From positions 62,001-126,000 of the forward strand of contig JAQXEG010000034.1 in assembly GCA_029250945.1 (NCBI GenBank): DNA of 64,000 nucleotides, given 5' to 3'. Source of the stretch: Yoonia sp. Lineage in GTDB: Bacteria > Pseudomonadota > Alphaproteobacteria > Rhodobacterales > Rhodobacteraceae. Both the position numbers and the translations under genes were made by a program. Under the pieces are notes generated by a model that saw only the letters and a program-made list of their open reading frames with translations, searched no databases and had not been told where the DNA came from. Below are positions 26,408 to 34,332 of the stretch, in pieces. The stretch's first letter is position 1; every line of letters starts with the position of its first letter.

Positions 26408-27886
26408 TCACACGCTTGTGCAGATGTATTTCATCTCCATATAGTCGTCCATGCCGTGACGGCTGCCTTCGCGGCCAAGGCCGGATTGCTTGATGCCGCC
26501 AAATGGCGCGACCTCGGTTGAAATAATGCCCGTGTTCACGCCAACGATCCCGTATTCCAGCGCCTCGGCGACCTTGGTCACGCGGCTAAGATCCTTGGCA
26601 TAGAAATACGATGCGAGCCCAAAGATCGTGTCATTGGCAAGGGCGATGACATCGTCTTCATCCTCGAACTTGAACAAGGGCGCGAAGGGGCCAAAGGTTT
26701 CATCGGTGCTAACCAGCATGTCCTTGGTCGCATTGGTCACGATGGTGGGTTCAAAGAACAGGCCGCCAAGGTCATGCGGCTTGCCGCCCGTCAATACCTG
26801 ACCGCCCTTGGATAGCGCGTCATCAAGGTGTTCTTGCACCTTGTCCACGGCAGAGGCTTCGATCAGTGGACCGGTTGTTGTGCCGTCTGTTAGGCCGTCA
26901 CCGATGGTCAGGTTTTCAACCGCAACTTTTAGCTTTTCAGCAAAAGCATCATAAACGCCTGCCTGTACGTAGATCCGATTGGCACAGACACATGTCTGGC
27001 CGTTGTTGCGGAATTTGCAGGCGATCGCGCCAATCACAGCCTCGTCCAGATCGGCGTCATCAAAGACGATGAACGGCGCGTTGCCACCTAATTCCATGGA
27101 GCATTTCATGACCTGATCAGCGGCTTGTTTCATCAAGATGCGGCCCACCTCGGTCGAGCCTGTGAATGACAGTTTGCGGACCACGTGGTTTTCGCAAAAC
27201 TCCTTGCCGACACCGGATGCGTCCGACGATGGCACGACGGACAGCACCCCCTTGGGCACGCCCGCCTCTTCTGCCAGCTTGGCCATGGCGAGTGCGGACA
27301 GCGGGGTCAGCGATGCGGGGCGCACAACGAACGCACAACCTGCGGCCAGCGCTGGCGCGACCTTGCGGGCGATCATCGCGTTGGGGAAATTCCACGGCGT
27401 GATCGCTGCGGCCACGCCGATGGGCTGGCTGATCACGGTGATGCGTTTGTCAGACATGTGACCGGGGATGGTTTCGCCGTAGTTGCGTTTGGCCTCTTCA
27501 CCAAACCATTCGATAAATGACGCGCCATAGGCGACCTCTCCGCGGGCTTCGGCCAATGGCTTGCCCTGTTCGGCGGTCATAATGATGGCAAGGTCCTCTT
27601 GATTGGCCATCAACAGATCAAACCATTTGCGCAGGATGTTGGCGCGTTCCTTGGCGGCGCGTGCGGCCCAAGGTTTTTGCGCGGCCTCTGCGGTGGCAAT
27701 GGCTGTCGCAACCTCGGATCGGTCTAGATCGGCAACCGTTGCGATCACGTCACCGCGCGCAGGGTTCGTGACATCGAACGTTTTGCCCGATTGCGCAGAC
27801 ACCCAATCGCCGCCGACGAATGCGTCGGTGCAAATCAAGTCAGGACGGGTCAGCAGGGATTTCAGATTGGTGGTCGCGTCAAGCAT
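26408..27886 (-). CDS. gabD: NAD(P)-dependent succinate-semialdehyde dehydrogenase
   Basis: A 492-residue aldehyde dehydrogenase oxidising succinate semialdehyde to succinate. The motifs ITPWNFPNAMIARKVAPALAA, FTGSTEVGRILM, the Glu in MELGGNAPFIVFDDADLDEA and the catalytic Cys in NNGQTCVCANRIYV are present; the Cys-Val-Cys pattern is the SSADH/GabD form. The C-terminus FGGIKQSGLGREGSRHGMD is also typical. The ATG at 27886 is preceded by GGGAGAG at six bases; the in-frame extension to 27901 is less likely. It is divergent from the alpha/beta hydrolase gene and probably feeds carbon from amino-acid breakdown into the TCA cycle. Confidence 0.9.
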   Translation of the reverse strand: MLDATTNLKSLLTRPDLICTDAFVGGDWVSAQSGKTFDVTNPARGDVIATVADLDRSEVATAIATAEAAQKPWAARAAKERANILRKWFDLLMANQEDLAIIMTAEQGKPLAEARGEVAYGASFIEWFGEEAKRNYGETIPGHMSDKRITVISQPIGVAAAITPWNFPNAMIARKVAPALAAGCAFVVRPASLTPLSALAMAKLAEEAGVPKGVLSVVPSSDASGVGKEFCENHVVRKLSFTGSTEVGRILMKQAADQVMKCSMELGGNAPFIVFDDADLDEAVIGAIACKFRNNGQTCVCANRIYVQAGVYDAFAEKLKVAVENLTIGDGLTDGTTTGPLIEASAVDKVQEHLDDALSKGGQVLTGGKPHDLGGLFFEPTIVTNATKDMLVSTDETFGPFAPLFKFEDEDDVIALANDTIFGLASYFYAKDLSRVTKVAEALEYGIVGVNTGIISTEVAPFGGIKQSGLGREGSRHGMDDYMEMKYICTSV

Positions 27887-27978
27887 GTTAGGCTCTCCCA
27901 TAGAATTTGGCGTATTTGACCTGTTGGGTGGGCGCGGGTAAAGGCCAAACCGTTACTGGCATCATGAAAGGGCGCAAA

Positions 27979-28740
27979 ATGGATATGGATGACCGCTTTG
28001 CCAATGGGGCGTATATTGCGGATGCGGCGGCCTATCCGCCCCGCTGGGATGCCGCTGCTGCCGCGTTTCGTGATGCGACCTTGTGTGAACTGGATGTGCC
28101 TTATGGCCCAAGTCCACGACAAGTCATGGATATCTTTTACCCCAATCGCATGGCCAAGGGATTGGTGGTCTTTGTGCATGGTGGCTATTGGCGGATGTTT
28201 GATAAATCCAGTTGGTCCCATTTGGCTGCTGGCGCGGTGGCGCGTGGTTGGGCGGTGGCGATGCCGTCTTATGACCTATGCCCCGACGTGCGGATTGCGG
28301 ATATCACGGCCCAAGTGACCGCTGCGGTGCAAATGGCCGCGACAAAGAGCGGCGGGCCGATCCGGCTGACGGGGCATTCCGCTGGTGGGCAGCTTGTGGC
28401 GCGGCTAGCGGGAATGGACTGGGATGGGAGGTTGGAAAAGGTTGTGCCGATCTCACCCGTTGCTGATCTGGTGCCAGTGATGGACACCAAGATGCAGAAT
28501 GATTTTCAACTGACGAAAGCAGAGGCAACAGCCGAAAGCCCAATTTACTCGCCAGCCCCTGCAACCTCTGTCACCATTTGGGTCGGCGCGGATGAACGGC
28601 CCGTATTTATTGAACAGGCGCAGGCATTGGGTGCCGCTTGGGGTTGTCCGGTTGTGTTGGACGCAGGCAAGCATCATTTCGATGTCATTGACGGTTTGGC
28701 CGCGGCAGATAGCCCATTGTGTCAGGCGCTTTTTAGCTGA
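27979..28740 (+). CDS. Alpha/beta hydrolase (esterase/kynurenine formamidase-like)
   Basis: A 253-residue alpha/beta hydrolase. It has the oxyanion motif HGGYWRM (about residue 69), the nucleophile elbow GHSAGG (Ser near 136) and a C-terminal His in AGKHHFDVIDGL. HGGYW with GHSAGG is shared by small-molecule esterases and bacterial kynurenine formamidases. The ATG at 27979 follows an AAAGGG site; the ATG at 27964 is an alternative. Its end overlaps the convergent P1 peptidase gene by eight bases. Confidence 0.8.
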   Translation: MDMDDRFANGAYIADAAAYPPRWDAAAAAFRDATLCELDVPYGPSPRQVMDIFYPNRMAKGLVVFVHGGYWRMFDKSSWSHLAAGAVARGWAVAMPSYDLCPDVRIADITAQVTAAVQMAATKSGGPIRLTGHSAGGQLVARLAGMDWDGRLEKVVPISPVADLVPVMDTKMQNDFQLTKAEATAESPIYSPAPATSVTIWVGADERPVFIEQAQALGAAWGCPVVLDAGKHHFDVIDGLAAADSPLCQALFS

Positions 28741-29692
28741 ACGTACGGGCGTAGCAGGGCGGATCCTCAAATGGAGTGGAGCGCGCCAGATAGACGCCGC
28801 GCGCAATCGCACGCGCCATACACGTGGCCGCGGCATGGCCAAGATACAGCAGATCATCACAGGCCACATCGCCCGTGCTCGCGCCGAAAATCAGATCCCC
28901 ATCCAGCGGCGTATGTGCCGGGATCAGCGCGCGCCCGATCCCGTCATGGGCAGCGGTGGCCATGCGCAGGGTTTGCGCTTGGGTCATTTGCGCATTGGTT
29001 GCAACGATGCCGATTGTGGTGTTGCGGCTGGTTCCCTTGGTTGCGGGCCGCCCAGCCGGGTAGGTGGGCGAGGGGCCGATGCCGCCAAACTCACCTGTCT
29101 TTTCAAACGGGGCGGCCCAGAAATGCGGACCGTCACCAACAGTGGCAGAGCCGATGGCGTTTACCGCCACAACGGCCCCCACGATCACTCCATTTGGAAG
29201 CGCCATGCTGGCCGAGCCTAACCCGCCCTTTAACGTTGCCGTTTGGGCCCCGTATCCGGCCCCTGCGGTGCCTAGATCGAATTCCGTGGCCGCATTGTCA
29301 TATGCCTGAACGCCAAGTGCGCGGTAGGGGTTCACATCCCACCCCTTGTCGCCGCCGTTTGTTAGATCAAACAGGATGGCCCCCGGCACGACAGGCACAT
29401 GCACGTCGCCCACGGCGAAACCGCGCCCCTGCGCGCGCAAGGCATCGGCAACGCCTGACCCCGCGTCTAGGCCAAAACCACTGCCGCCTGACAGCACAAG
29501 CGCATCAACCTGTTCGACCAGCTTATCAGGTGCCAGCAAATCGGTTTCGCGCGTTCCGGGTGCGCCGCCCATCACGTGCACGGCTGCTGTAAACGGGCGG
29601 TCGGCGGTCAAGACGGTCGTGCCGGTTTTCACGGTTTCGTCATGGGCGCTGCCGACCAAAATGCCCGGCACATCTGTGATCAGATTGCGCAT
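28733..29692 (-). CDS. P1 family peptidase/aminopeptidase (S58, DmpA-like)
   Basis: A 319-residue N-terminal-nucleophile hydrolase of the S58 family. The autocleavage region is recognisable as the NTTIGIVATNAQ motif (about residue 226), followed by AAHDGIGRALIPAHTPLDGD. The N-terminal part ITDVPGILVGSAHD and LSGGSGFGLDAGSGVADALR are equally typical. Members cleave D- or beta-aminopeptides or act as acyl-amide hydrolases. The start ATG (29692) overlaps the cupin stop by one base (TGATG); a TTG one codon earlier is possible. It is the last gene of a three-gene leftward unit. Confidence 0.85.
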   Translation of the reverse strand: MRNLITDVPGILVGSAHDETVKTGTTVLTADRPFTAAVHVMGGAPGTRETDLLAPDKLVEQVDALVLSGGSGFGLDAGSGVADALRAQGRGFAVGDVHVPVVPGAILFDLTNGGDKGWDVNPYRALGVQAYDNAATEFDLGTAGAGYGAQTATLKGGLGSASMALPNGVIVGAVVAVNAIGSATVGDGPHFWAAPFEKTGEFGGIGPSPTYPAGRPATKGTSRNTTIGIVATNAQMTQAQTLRMATAAHDGIGRALIPAHTPLDGDLIFGASTGDVACDDLLYLGHAAATCMARAIARGVYLARSTPFEDPPCYARTFS

Positions 29693-30042
29693 CAAATCGC
29701 GGGCTTATCGACGGCCGTTTCGGGGTTGCCGGTATTTGGCGTTCCCTTGGGTTCAATCAGCAACAGATGTGCCTCACCCCGTGCGGTTGGGCGATGTTCG
29801 ACACCGGCAGGCACAACGCACAGCTCACCTGCGGTCAGCGTCACCGTCTTGTTGCGCAGTTCGATATCGACAGAGCCGGAAAGGCAAAGAAACAGATCAT
29901 CCGTGTCAGGGTGGCTGTGCCAGACGAATTCGCCCTGTACTTTGACGACCATCAGATCGTTGTCATTATACTGGCCAATGATCCGTGGGGACCAATGGTT
30001 TGAAAACGTGGAGAGCTTTTCTGCCAGATTGATCTTATCCAT
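29692..30042 (-). CDS. Small cupin-domain protein
   Basis: A 116-residue single-domain cupin. The two metal-binding motifs are readable: VWHSHPDTDDLFLCLSG (about residue 41) and LCVVPAGVEHRP (about residue 77). The tail is disordered-looking. The ATG at 30042 overlaps the stop of the upstream gene by one base and is preferred over an in-frame start inside that gene. Such cupins often serve as isomerases, small dioxygenases or sensors; no substrate can be assigned. It is coupled on both sides by TGATG junctions. Confidence 0.85.
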   Translation of the reverse strand: MDKINLAEKLSTFSNHWSPRIIGQYNDNDLMVVKVQGEFVWHSHPDTDDLFLCLSGSVDIELRNKTVTLTAGELCVVPAGVEHRPTARGEAHLLLIEPKGTPNTGNPETAVDKPAI

Positions 30043-30452
30043 CAGACGTCCACCACACACGGGCCGAGGTAGAATACCGTCTTGTTTGACGTCAAAGCAT
30101 AGGGAAAACCGCCAAAGGCGTCCTCGGTAATGATGATCAAGGTGTTGGTGCCTTTCATCTTGGCGATGGTGCGATCGACCTCTTTCTGTGGCAGAAATTC
30201 GAACAGACGCGCCGCGATCTTTTGGTGCACGACCTCTACGAAACTTGTGTCGATAAATGCGCCGGGTTGATCCAGTATCAGCTGTTCAGGCGTGTCGCTG
30301 TCCGCGTGAAAACAATAGGTCATGGCGTCATCAACGCTATCAAACTGACCGCACATCAGGTGCAATCGCAACTTGTCATCAGGCAAGGCGGTGGGCAGTT
30401 TGGGCTGGGGGTCCCCGTTGATCAGGGTGCGCTGGCGGGTCCAAAATGTCAT
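30042..30452 (-). CDS. Hypothetical protein, faintly Imm22-like
   Basis: A 136-residue soluble protein that I do not recognise with confidence. A basic N-terminus (MTFWTRQ) leads into LHLMCGQFDSVDDAMTYC, PGAFIDTSFVEVV and a hydrophobic C-terminal strand TVFYLGPCVVDV. The order, an opening strand with GxFxS, then a DxxFxE motif, then a closing YxG strand, recalls the DUF4284/Imm22 immunity-protein fold, but that is a weak resemblance. No toxin gene is nearby, so a housekeeping role with the downstream cupin and P1 peptidase is more likely. The ribosome site is weak. Confidence 0.6.
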   Translation of the reverse strand: MTFWTRQRTLINGDPQPKLPTALPDDKLRLHLMCGQFDSVDDAMTYCFHADSDTPEQLILDQPGAFIDTSFVEVVHQKIAARLFEFLPQKEVDRTIAKMKGTNTLIIITEDAFGGFPYALTSNKTVFYLGPCVVDV

Positions 30453-30618
30453 TCGACTATCGTGCAACCTAAATGGGGGGGATGTCAGCCCCCAAAATAG
30501 TCTTGCCAAGATAGGGTGATCCCGACTAGCAGAAGGGCGAGCACGCGACGATGGCGTCGTCGCAGGCAATCGCCGCTCGGGGTGGTGCACCCCTTCGTCC
30601 TGAACGCCGGGACCTTTC

Positions 30619-30640
30619 GGGGTCTGCAAAATCAGACCCC
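30619..30640. promoter_or_regulatory. Perfect inverted repeat upstream of the creatinase gene
   Basis: GGGGTCTG (30619-30626) and CAGACCCC (30633-30640) form 8-bp perfect arms around a 6-nt AT-rich centre, ending 18 bp before the creatinase ATG. No T-run follows. It is in the right place to be an operator or a leader hairpin controlling creatinase. Confidence 0.5.
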
Positions 30641-30658
30641 ATCTATGTGAGGTCTAAC

Positions 30659-31864
30659 ATGACACAACGTCCACAGTTCTATCGGTTCCATCAGGGACAA
30701 AAGCAGCTTCCGTTTGCGGATGCGGAATATGAAACACGCCTCGCCGGCTTGCGGCAGGCCATGGCCGACGCAGGTGTGAATGCGGCGGTTTTCACGTCCA
30801 TGCACAACATCGCCTATTATTCCGGCTTTTTGTATTGCGCATTCGGACGGCCCTATGCGCTGGTTGTGACACCCGATCAGTCGGTCACAATTTCGGCGGG
30901 TATTGATGCGGCACAGCCATGGCGGCGTAGCCACGCCGATAACATCACCTATACCGACTGGGAACGCGACAATTACTGGCGTGCGATCTTGTCCGTGACT
31001 GGACCCGCGCAGGTGATCGGCATCGAAGAGGACCATTTGTCCCTGCAACAAAGCCAGAAGCTTAACCACTACTTATCGCCCAAGACGGTCGTCGATCTGT
31101 CAGGTGCCACGATGTTGCAACGAATGCAGAAATCACCGGCAGAGCTTGACCTGATCCGGCACGGGGCGGCTGTTGCGGATGTCGGTGGCTTTGCAATCCG
31201 CGATACGATTGCCGAAGGCGTGCGTGAAATTGATGTCGCGATGGCAGGCCGCGACGCGATGGAGCTTGAGATCGCCAAACGTTTCCCCGATGCGGAATAC
31301 CGTGACACATGGGTCTGGTTTCAATCAGGGATCAACACCGACGGCGCGCATAATCCGGTCACATCGCGGCAGTTAGAGCGCGGGGATATCCTGTCGCTTA
31401 ACACGTTCCCGATGATCAGCGCCTATTATACCGCGCTTGAGCGGACGCTTTTCGTGGGCGAGGTGGATGATGCCAGCCTCAAGGTCTGGGAGACGAATGT
31501 CGCCGCCCATGAATATGGGATGAGCCTTCTTAAACCCGGTGTCAGCTGCGCCGAGGTGACGGCCAAGATCAACACCTTCCTCGCGGATCGCGGGATGCTG
31601 CAATACCGCACGTTCGGTTACGGGCATTCGTTTGGTGTGCTGTCCCATTATTACGGACGCGAGGCGGGGTTAGAGCTGCGCGAAGATATCGACACCGTCC
31701 TGACACCGGGCATGGTCATCTCGATGGAGCCGATGCTCACAATCCGGGATGGGCAGCCGGGTGCTGGCGGCTACCGCGAGCATGACATTTTGTTCATCAC
31801 GGATGACGGCAGCGAAAACATCACAGGCTACCCCTATGGGCCGGACCACAACGTGATTGGCTAG
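30659..31864 (+). CDS. Creatinase (creatine amidinohydrolase)
   Basis: This 401-residue enzyme hydrolyses creatine to sarcosine and urea. It shows the two-domain creatinase/pita-bread layout. The N-terminal part has FTSMHNIAYYSGFLYCAFGR and YALVVTPDQSVTISAGID, and TYTDWERDNYW-type sequence follows. The C-terminal domain has WVWFQSGINTDGAHNPVT, carrying the catalytic His, then FPMISAYYTALERTLF, GYGHSFGVLSHYYGREAGLE and MEPMLTI. The overall pattern follows Pseudomonas creatinase closely and lacks the metal-ligand set of methionine aminopeptidases. The ATG at 30659 gives the usual length. It is a single gene with its own terminator, divergent from the hypothetical-cupin-P1 peptidase unit. Confidence 0.93.
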   Translation: MTQRPQFYRFHQGQKQLPFADAEYETRLAGLRQAMADAGVNAAVFTSMHNIAYYSGFLYCAFGRPYALVVTPDQSVTISAGIDAAQPWRRSHADNITYTDWERDNYWRAILSVTGPAQVIGIEEDHLSLQQSQKLNHYLSPKTVVDLSGATMLQRMQKSPAELDLIRHGAAVADVGGFAIRDTIAEGVREIDVAMAGRDAMELEIAKRFPDAEYRDTWVWFQSGINTDGAHNPVTSRQLERGDILSLNTFPMISAYYTALERTLFVGEVDDASLKVWETNVAAHEYGMSLLKPGVSCAEVTAKINTFLADRGMLQYRTFGYGHSFGVLSHYYGREAGLELREDIDTVLTPGMVISMEPMLTIRDGQPGAGGYREHDILFITDDGSENITGYPYGPDHNVIG

Positions 31865-31874
31865 AACACCAACC

Positions 31875-31907
31875 ATGGGGCGGCGGACACAGGTCGCCCC
31901 ATTTTTT
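31875..31907 (+). terminator. Intrinsic terminator of the creatinase gene
   Basis: ATGGGGCG (31875-31882) pairs with CGCCCCAT (31895-31902) and is followed by TTTTTT. It lies 10 bp after the creatinase stop codon. Confidence 0.85.
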
Positions 31908-31985
31908 AAATGATGACAAAGGCTTGAATTGCGTCCGGCCCTTCGTGTGTTAGCTTGTTGGTCAACATTTAGGTAATACGCAGAC

Positions 31986-32825
31986 ATGACGGACTCTTTT
32001 GAATATTCGCGACGTGGCTTTGCAGCCTTGTTGTTGGGGACCGCTGCGGCGTGTAGCCCGCGGGTGCCAACATCCAACCCGTTGCCAGAGGATCTTCCGC
32101 CGCCAGTGACCTATGATCCCGGGTATGAGCCGATTTTTGACGCGGGCTATAACCTCGCGGGCATTCCGTCGACCTACACCCAAGGTGTGAACCGGCGCAT
32201 GACGGGTATCTACCTTGGCGAGGCGCCGGAAAATTCGATCGACGTCGATCCCTATGCGAAGTTCTTGTATCACGTGAAAACCGACGGTACGGCGGTGCGT
32301 TATCCGGTTGGCGTTGGCCGCGCAGGGCGTAGCTTTGCGGGTAACGGGGTGATCAAGCTGAAAAAGAAATGGCCGGGCTGGACGCCGACGCAAAACATGT
32401 TGTTCACCGAACCCGATGTGTATGGCCCGTTCCGGCGCGGCATTCCCGGCGGATTGCGTAGCCCGCTTGGCGCGCGTGCATTGTATTTATATCGCAACGG
32501 GCGCGACACGTTCTACCGCATCCACGGCACAAATGATCTGGATTCAATCGGCAATTCCGGAAGTGCCGGCTGCATCCGCATGTTTAACAACGATATTATT
32601 CACCTCTATGATGAAGTGGAGCTGAACGTGAAGGTCCACGTCCGGTCCGAGGCTGAAACGCTGCGGGTTGATCCCGAGAACTTTGGTCGCGGTGTTGAAT
32701 TGCCCGCCAGACGTGTCGATCCCGAACTCATCTACGGGGAAGAGGCGTTGGCCAATGACCGTCCACCGGATTTTGACGCGGTGGACCCGAATGCCACCGT
32801 TGAGGACGTATTCGTCCCATTGTGA
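31986..32825 (+). CDS. L,D-transpeptidase (YkuD domain), probable Tat lipoprotein
   Basis: A 279-residue cell-wall enzyme with a YkuD domain. The catalytic motif is HGTND...GSAGCIRM, with the His about residue 179 and the Cys about residue 197. These enzymes make 3-3 crosslinks or attach proteins to peptidoglycan in the periplasm. The N-terminus SRRGFAALLLGTAAACS combines a twin-arginine motif with a lipobox ending in Cys, so it is probably an exported lipoprotein. The C-terminal extension (about residues 230-279) is acidic. It is transcribed alone, with a terminator downstream. Confidence 0.9.
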   Translation: MTDSFEYSRRGFAALLLGTAAACSPRVPTSNPLPEDLPPPVTYDPGYEPIFDAGYNLAGIPSTYTQGVNRRMTGIYLGEAPENSIDVDPYAKFLYHVKTDGTAVRYPVGVGRAGRSFAGNGVIKLKKKWPGWTPTQNMLFTEPDVYGPFRRGIPGGLRSPLGARALYLYRNGRDTFYRIHGTNDLDSIGNSGSAGCIRMFNNDIIHLYDEVELNVKVHVRSEAETLRVDPENFGRGVELPARRVDPELIYGEEALANDRPPDFDAVDPNATVEDVFVPL

Positions 32826-32835
32826 AGCGAAAAAA

Positions 32836-32866
32836 ACCCGTAGCCCGAAAGGTTGCGGGTCTTTTC
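32836..32866 (+). terminator. Intrinsic terminator after the L,D-transpeptidase gene
   Basis: ACCCG (32836-32840) pairs with CGGGT (32856-32860) with inner pairings between the arms, and CTTTTC follows. It lies 11 bp past the stop codon. Confidence 0.7.
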
Positions 32867-32896
32867 ATATCTTCGCCATGACATCGCCCATTTTAT

Positions 32897-33298
32897 ATGA
32901 CGACGGACAGGCAAGGGCTTGCCGCCCTTGTGCGCTGGGCCGAAGCGGATGGGCCTTGGCTGCGGATCACATCGGATCATCCGGCGTATTTCTATACGCT
33001 GCGCGCACGCGATCATGCGGATGCGGATTTGGTGAACATGCTGCTGTCAGAGCTGTGCCCGCTGGATGTGCGGCAGTTGTTCATCTGCCACAAGACCGCG
33101 TTCTATGCCGCATATGCCACATGGCCCGAGGAAAAGCGCGCCTATGTGGTGGATTTTCTGGATCGGGAATACCAAGTCGATAAGGCGGGCACACGTGCGG
33201 CCCTGTTCGGTTATGATGCCCCGATGGCAGAACCCGCGCCGCGCAAACGTGACATGATAGACGCCGTTGGCCCGTGGGGCGCGGTGCGAAGGAGATAG
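32897..33298 (+). CDS. Hypothetical cytoplasmic protein
   Basis: A 133-residue protein without signal peptide or membrane segment. It is rich in Ala, Asp and aromatic residues (RWAEADGPWLRITSDHPAYF, FICHKTAFYAAYATWPEEK) and ends in a basic tail. I do not recognise a named family. It starts a three-gene rightward unit with two membrane proteins; only 3 bp separate it from the next gene, where GAAGGAG provides a strong ribosome site. Codon use matches its neighbours, so it is probably a real gene. Confidence 0.7.
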   Translation: MTTDRQGLAALVRWAEADGPWLRITSDHPAYFYTLRARDHADADLVNMLLSELCPLDVRQLFICHKTAFYAAYATWPEEKRAYVVDFLDREYQVDKAGTRAALFGYDAPMAEPAPRKRDMIDAVGPWGAVRRR

Positions 33299-33301
33299 AA
33301 C

Positions 33302-33577
33302 ATGGGATTTATTCGACTGGTCGTTTTCGGCTTTCTTGCGCTGAGCGTCGTCTATTTGTCGATCTCGCTTTATTCGCTGTCCGTGCGGCGCGAGAAACTG
33401 GAAAAGGCGTGGGCCGAGGATAACCCCACCAGCACCGACATAGTGGCGCGGGATGCGTTTGTCGCCGAGGGTATAGCCGCCTATAACACATCATACCGGC
33501 CCAAGCTGATTGGCTTGGTCTATGTGGTTCCGACGGTTGTCGTGGCTACGATCATTTACATTACTAACACGAACTGA
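33302..33577 (+). CDS. Small two-helix membrane protein
   Basis: A 91-residue protein with a transmembrane helix at each end (about residues 4-25 and 68-87). They are joined by a charged loop containing SVRREKLEKAWAEDNP and YRPKLIGLVYVV. Function is unknown, though the length and layout look like a conserved small Rhodobacteraceae inner-membrane protein. It sits 3 bp after the hypothetical gene and 8 bp before the DUF1523 gene. Confidence 0.75.
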   Translation: MGFIRLVVFGFLALSVVYLSISLYSLSVRREKLEKAWAEDNPTSTDIVARDAFVAEGIAAYNTSYRPKLIGLVYVVPTVVVATIIYITNTN

Positions 33578-33585
33578 GGCCCGAT

Positions 33586-34263
33586 ATGGAACGTATCAAA
33601 TTTTATCTACGTGCGCTGGTGTTCGTCATTGCAGGTCTGTTCCTGCATTACGTGCTGCCGCAGCATGACGTAGTCAAACTGACCTCGACCGAGATTATCC
33701 GTACCGATTTCAGTGACTTTAACCGGATTTTCTATGCGCAGGCTGACAGCGGCGCGGTTGAACAACCGACCCGTGATCTGCGTCTGATCAATACGGATAA
33801 GAAAAAGACATTCCTGCTTGGCTTTGTGCCGCGGGAGGCGACCGAAGTTATGGTGTACCGCAATGAGGATACGGGCTGGATTTGGCCGCCATATTTCAAG
33901 TTCGACAGTTCCGATCTTCAGGCCGAAGCAGCGAGTGCTGCAAAAACCGAAGGCTGGGCCGTATTGACGCACTATGGCTGGCGGGTGCGTTGGGCCTCGA
34001 TCTATCCAAACGCGATTGCGATCAGTCCTGTGGACGGTCCCGGTGTGCGGGTTATCCCATGGTTCAACATCTTCTTTTTCATCTTCCTGATCATCGGGAT
34101 CGCATTTTTCCGCGCAATGTGGCTACAATTTCGCGAACGCGCAGTTGATCCAATGCTGGATAGCGCCGGTGACCGCTACGACGAGGCGAGTGCGGGTCTG
34201 GCCGAACGACGTGGTCGCTTGAGCCGGTGGCTTGATACATGGCGCGCCAAGGACAAGCGTTGA
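33586..34263 (+). CDS. DUF1523 family membrane protein
   Basis: A 225-residue inner-membrane protein of the DUF1523 family. One helix is near the N-terminus (about 8-25) and one near residue 155-178 (WFNIFFFIFLIIGIAFFRAMW). A periplasmic domain lies between them with the family-typical HDVVKLTSTEIIRTD, YRNEDTGWIWPPYFKFD and HYGWRVRWASIYPNAI. The C-terminus is charged and cytoplasmic. Function is unknown. It is the last gene of the three-gene unit and is followed by a strong bidirectional terminator. Confidence 0.88.
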   Translation: MERIKFYLRALVFVIAGLFLHYVLPQHDVVKLTSTEIIRTDFSDFNRIFYAQADSGAVEQPTRDLRLINTDKKKTFLLGFVPREATEVMVYRNEDTGWIWPPYFKFDSSDLQAEAASAAKTEGWAVLTHYGWRVRWASIYPNAIAISPVDGPGVRVIPWFNIFFFIFLIIGIAFFRAMWLQFRERAVDPMLDSAGDRYDEASAGLAERRGRLSRWLDTWRAKDKR

Positions 34264-34295
34264 CCTAAAGGCGGGCTGCGCCCACGACATATTTA

Positions 34296-34330
34296 TTTGG
34301 CGCCCCGGTCAAACGGGGCGCCAAATTTTT
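34296..34330. terminator. Bidirectional intrinsic terminator between convergent genes
   Basis: A 12-bp perfect stem, TTTGGCGCCCCG (34296-34307) with its complement (34314-34325), around a 6-nt loop. It is flanked by A/T runs on both sides. It separates DUF1523 (rightward) from the aldehyde dehydrogenase gene (leftward). Confidence 0.92.
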
Positions 34331-34332
34331 GT

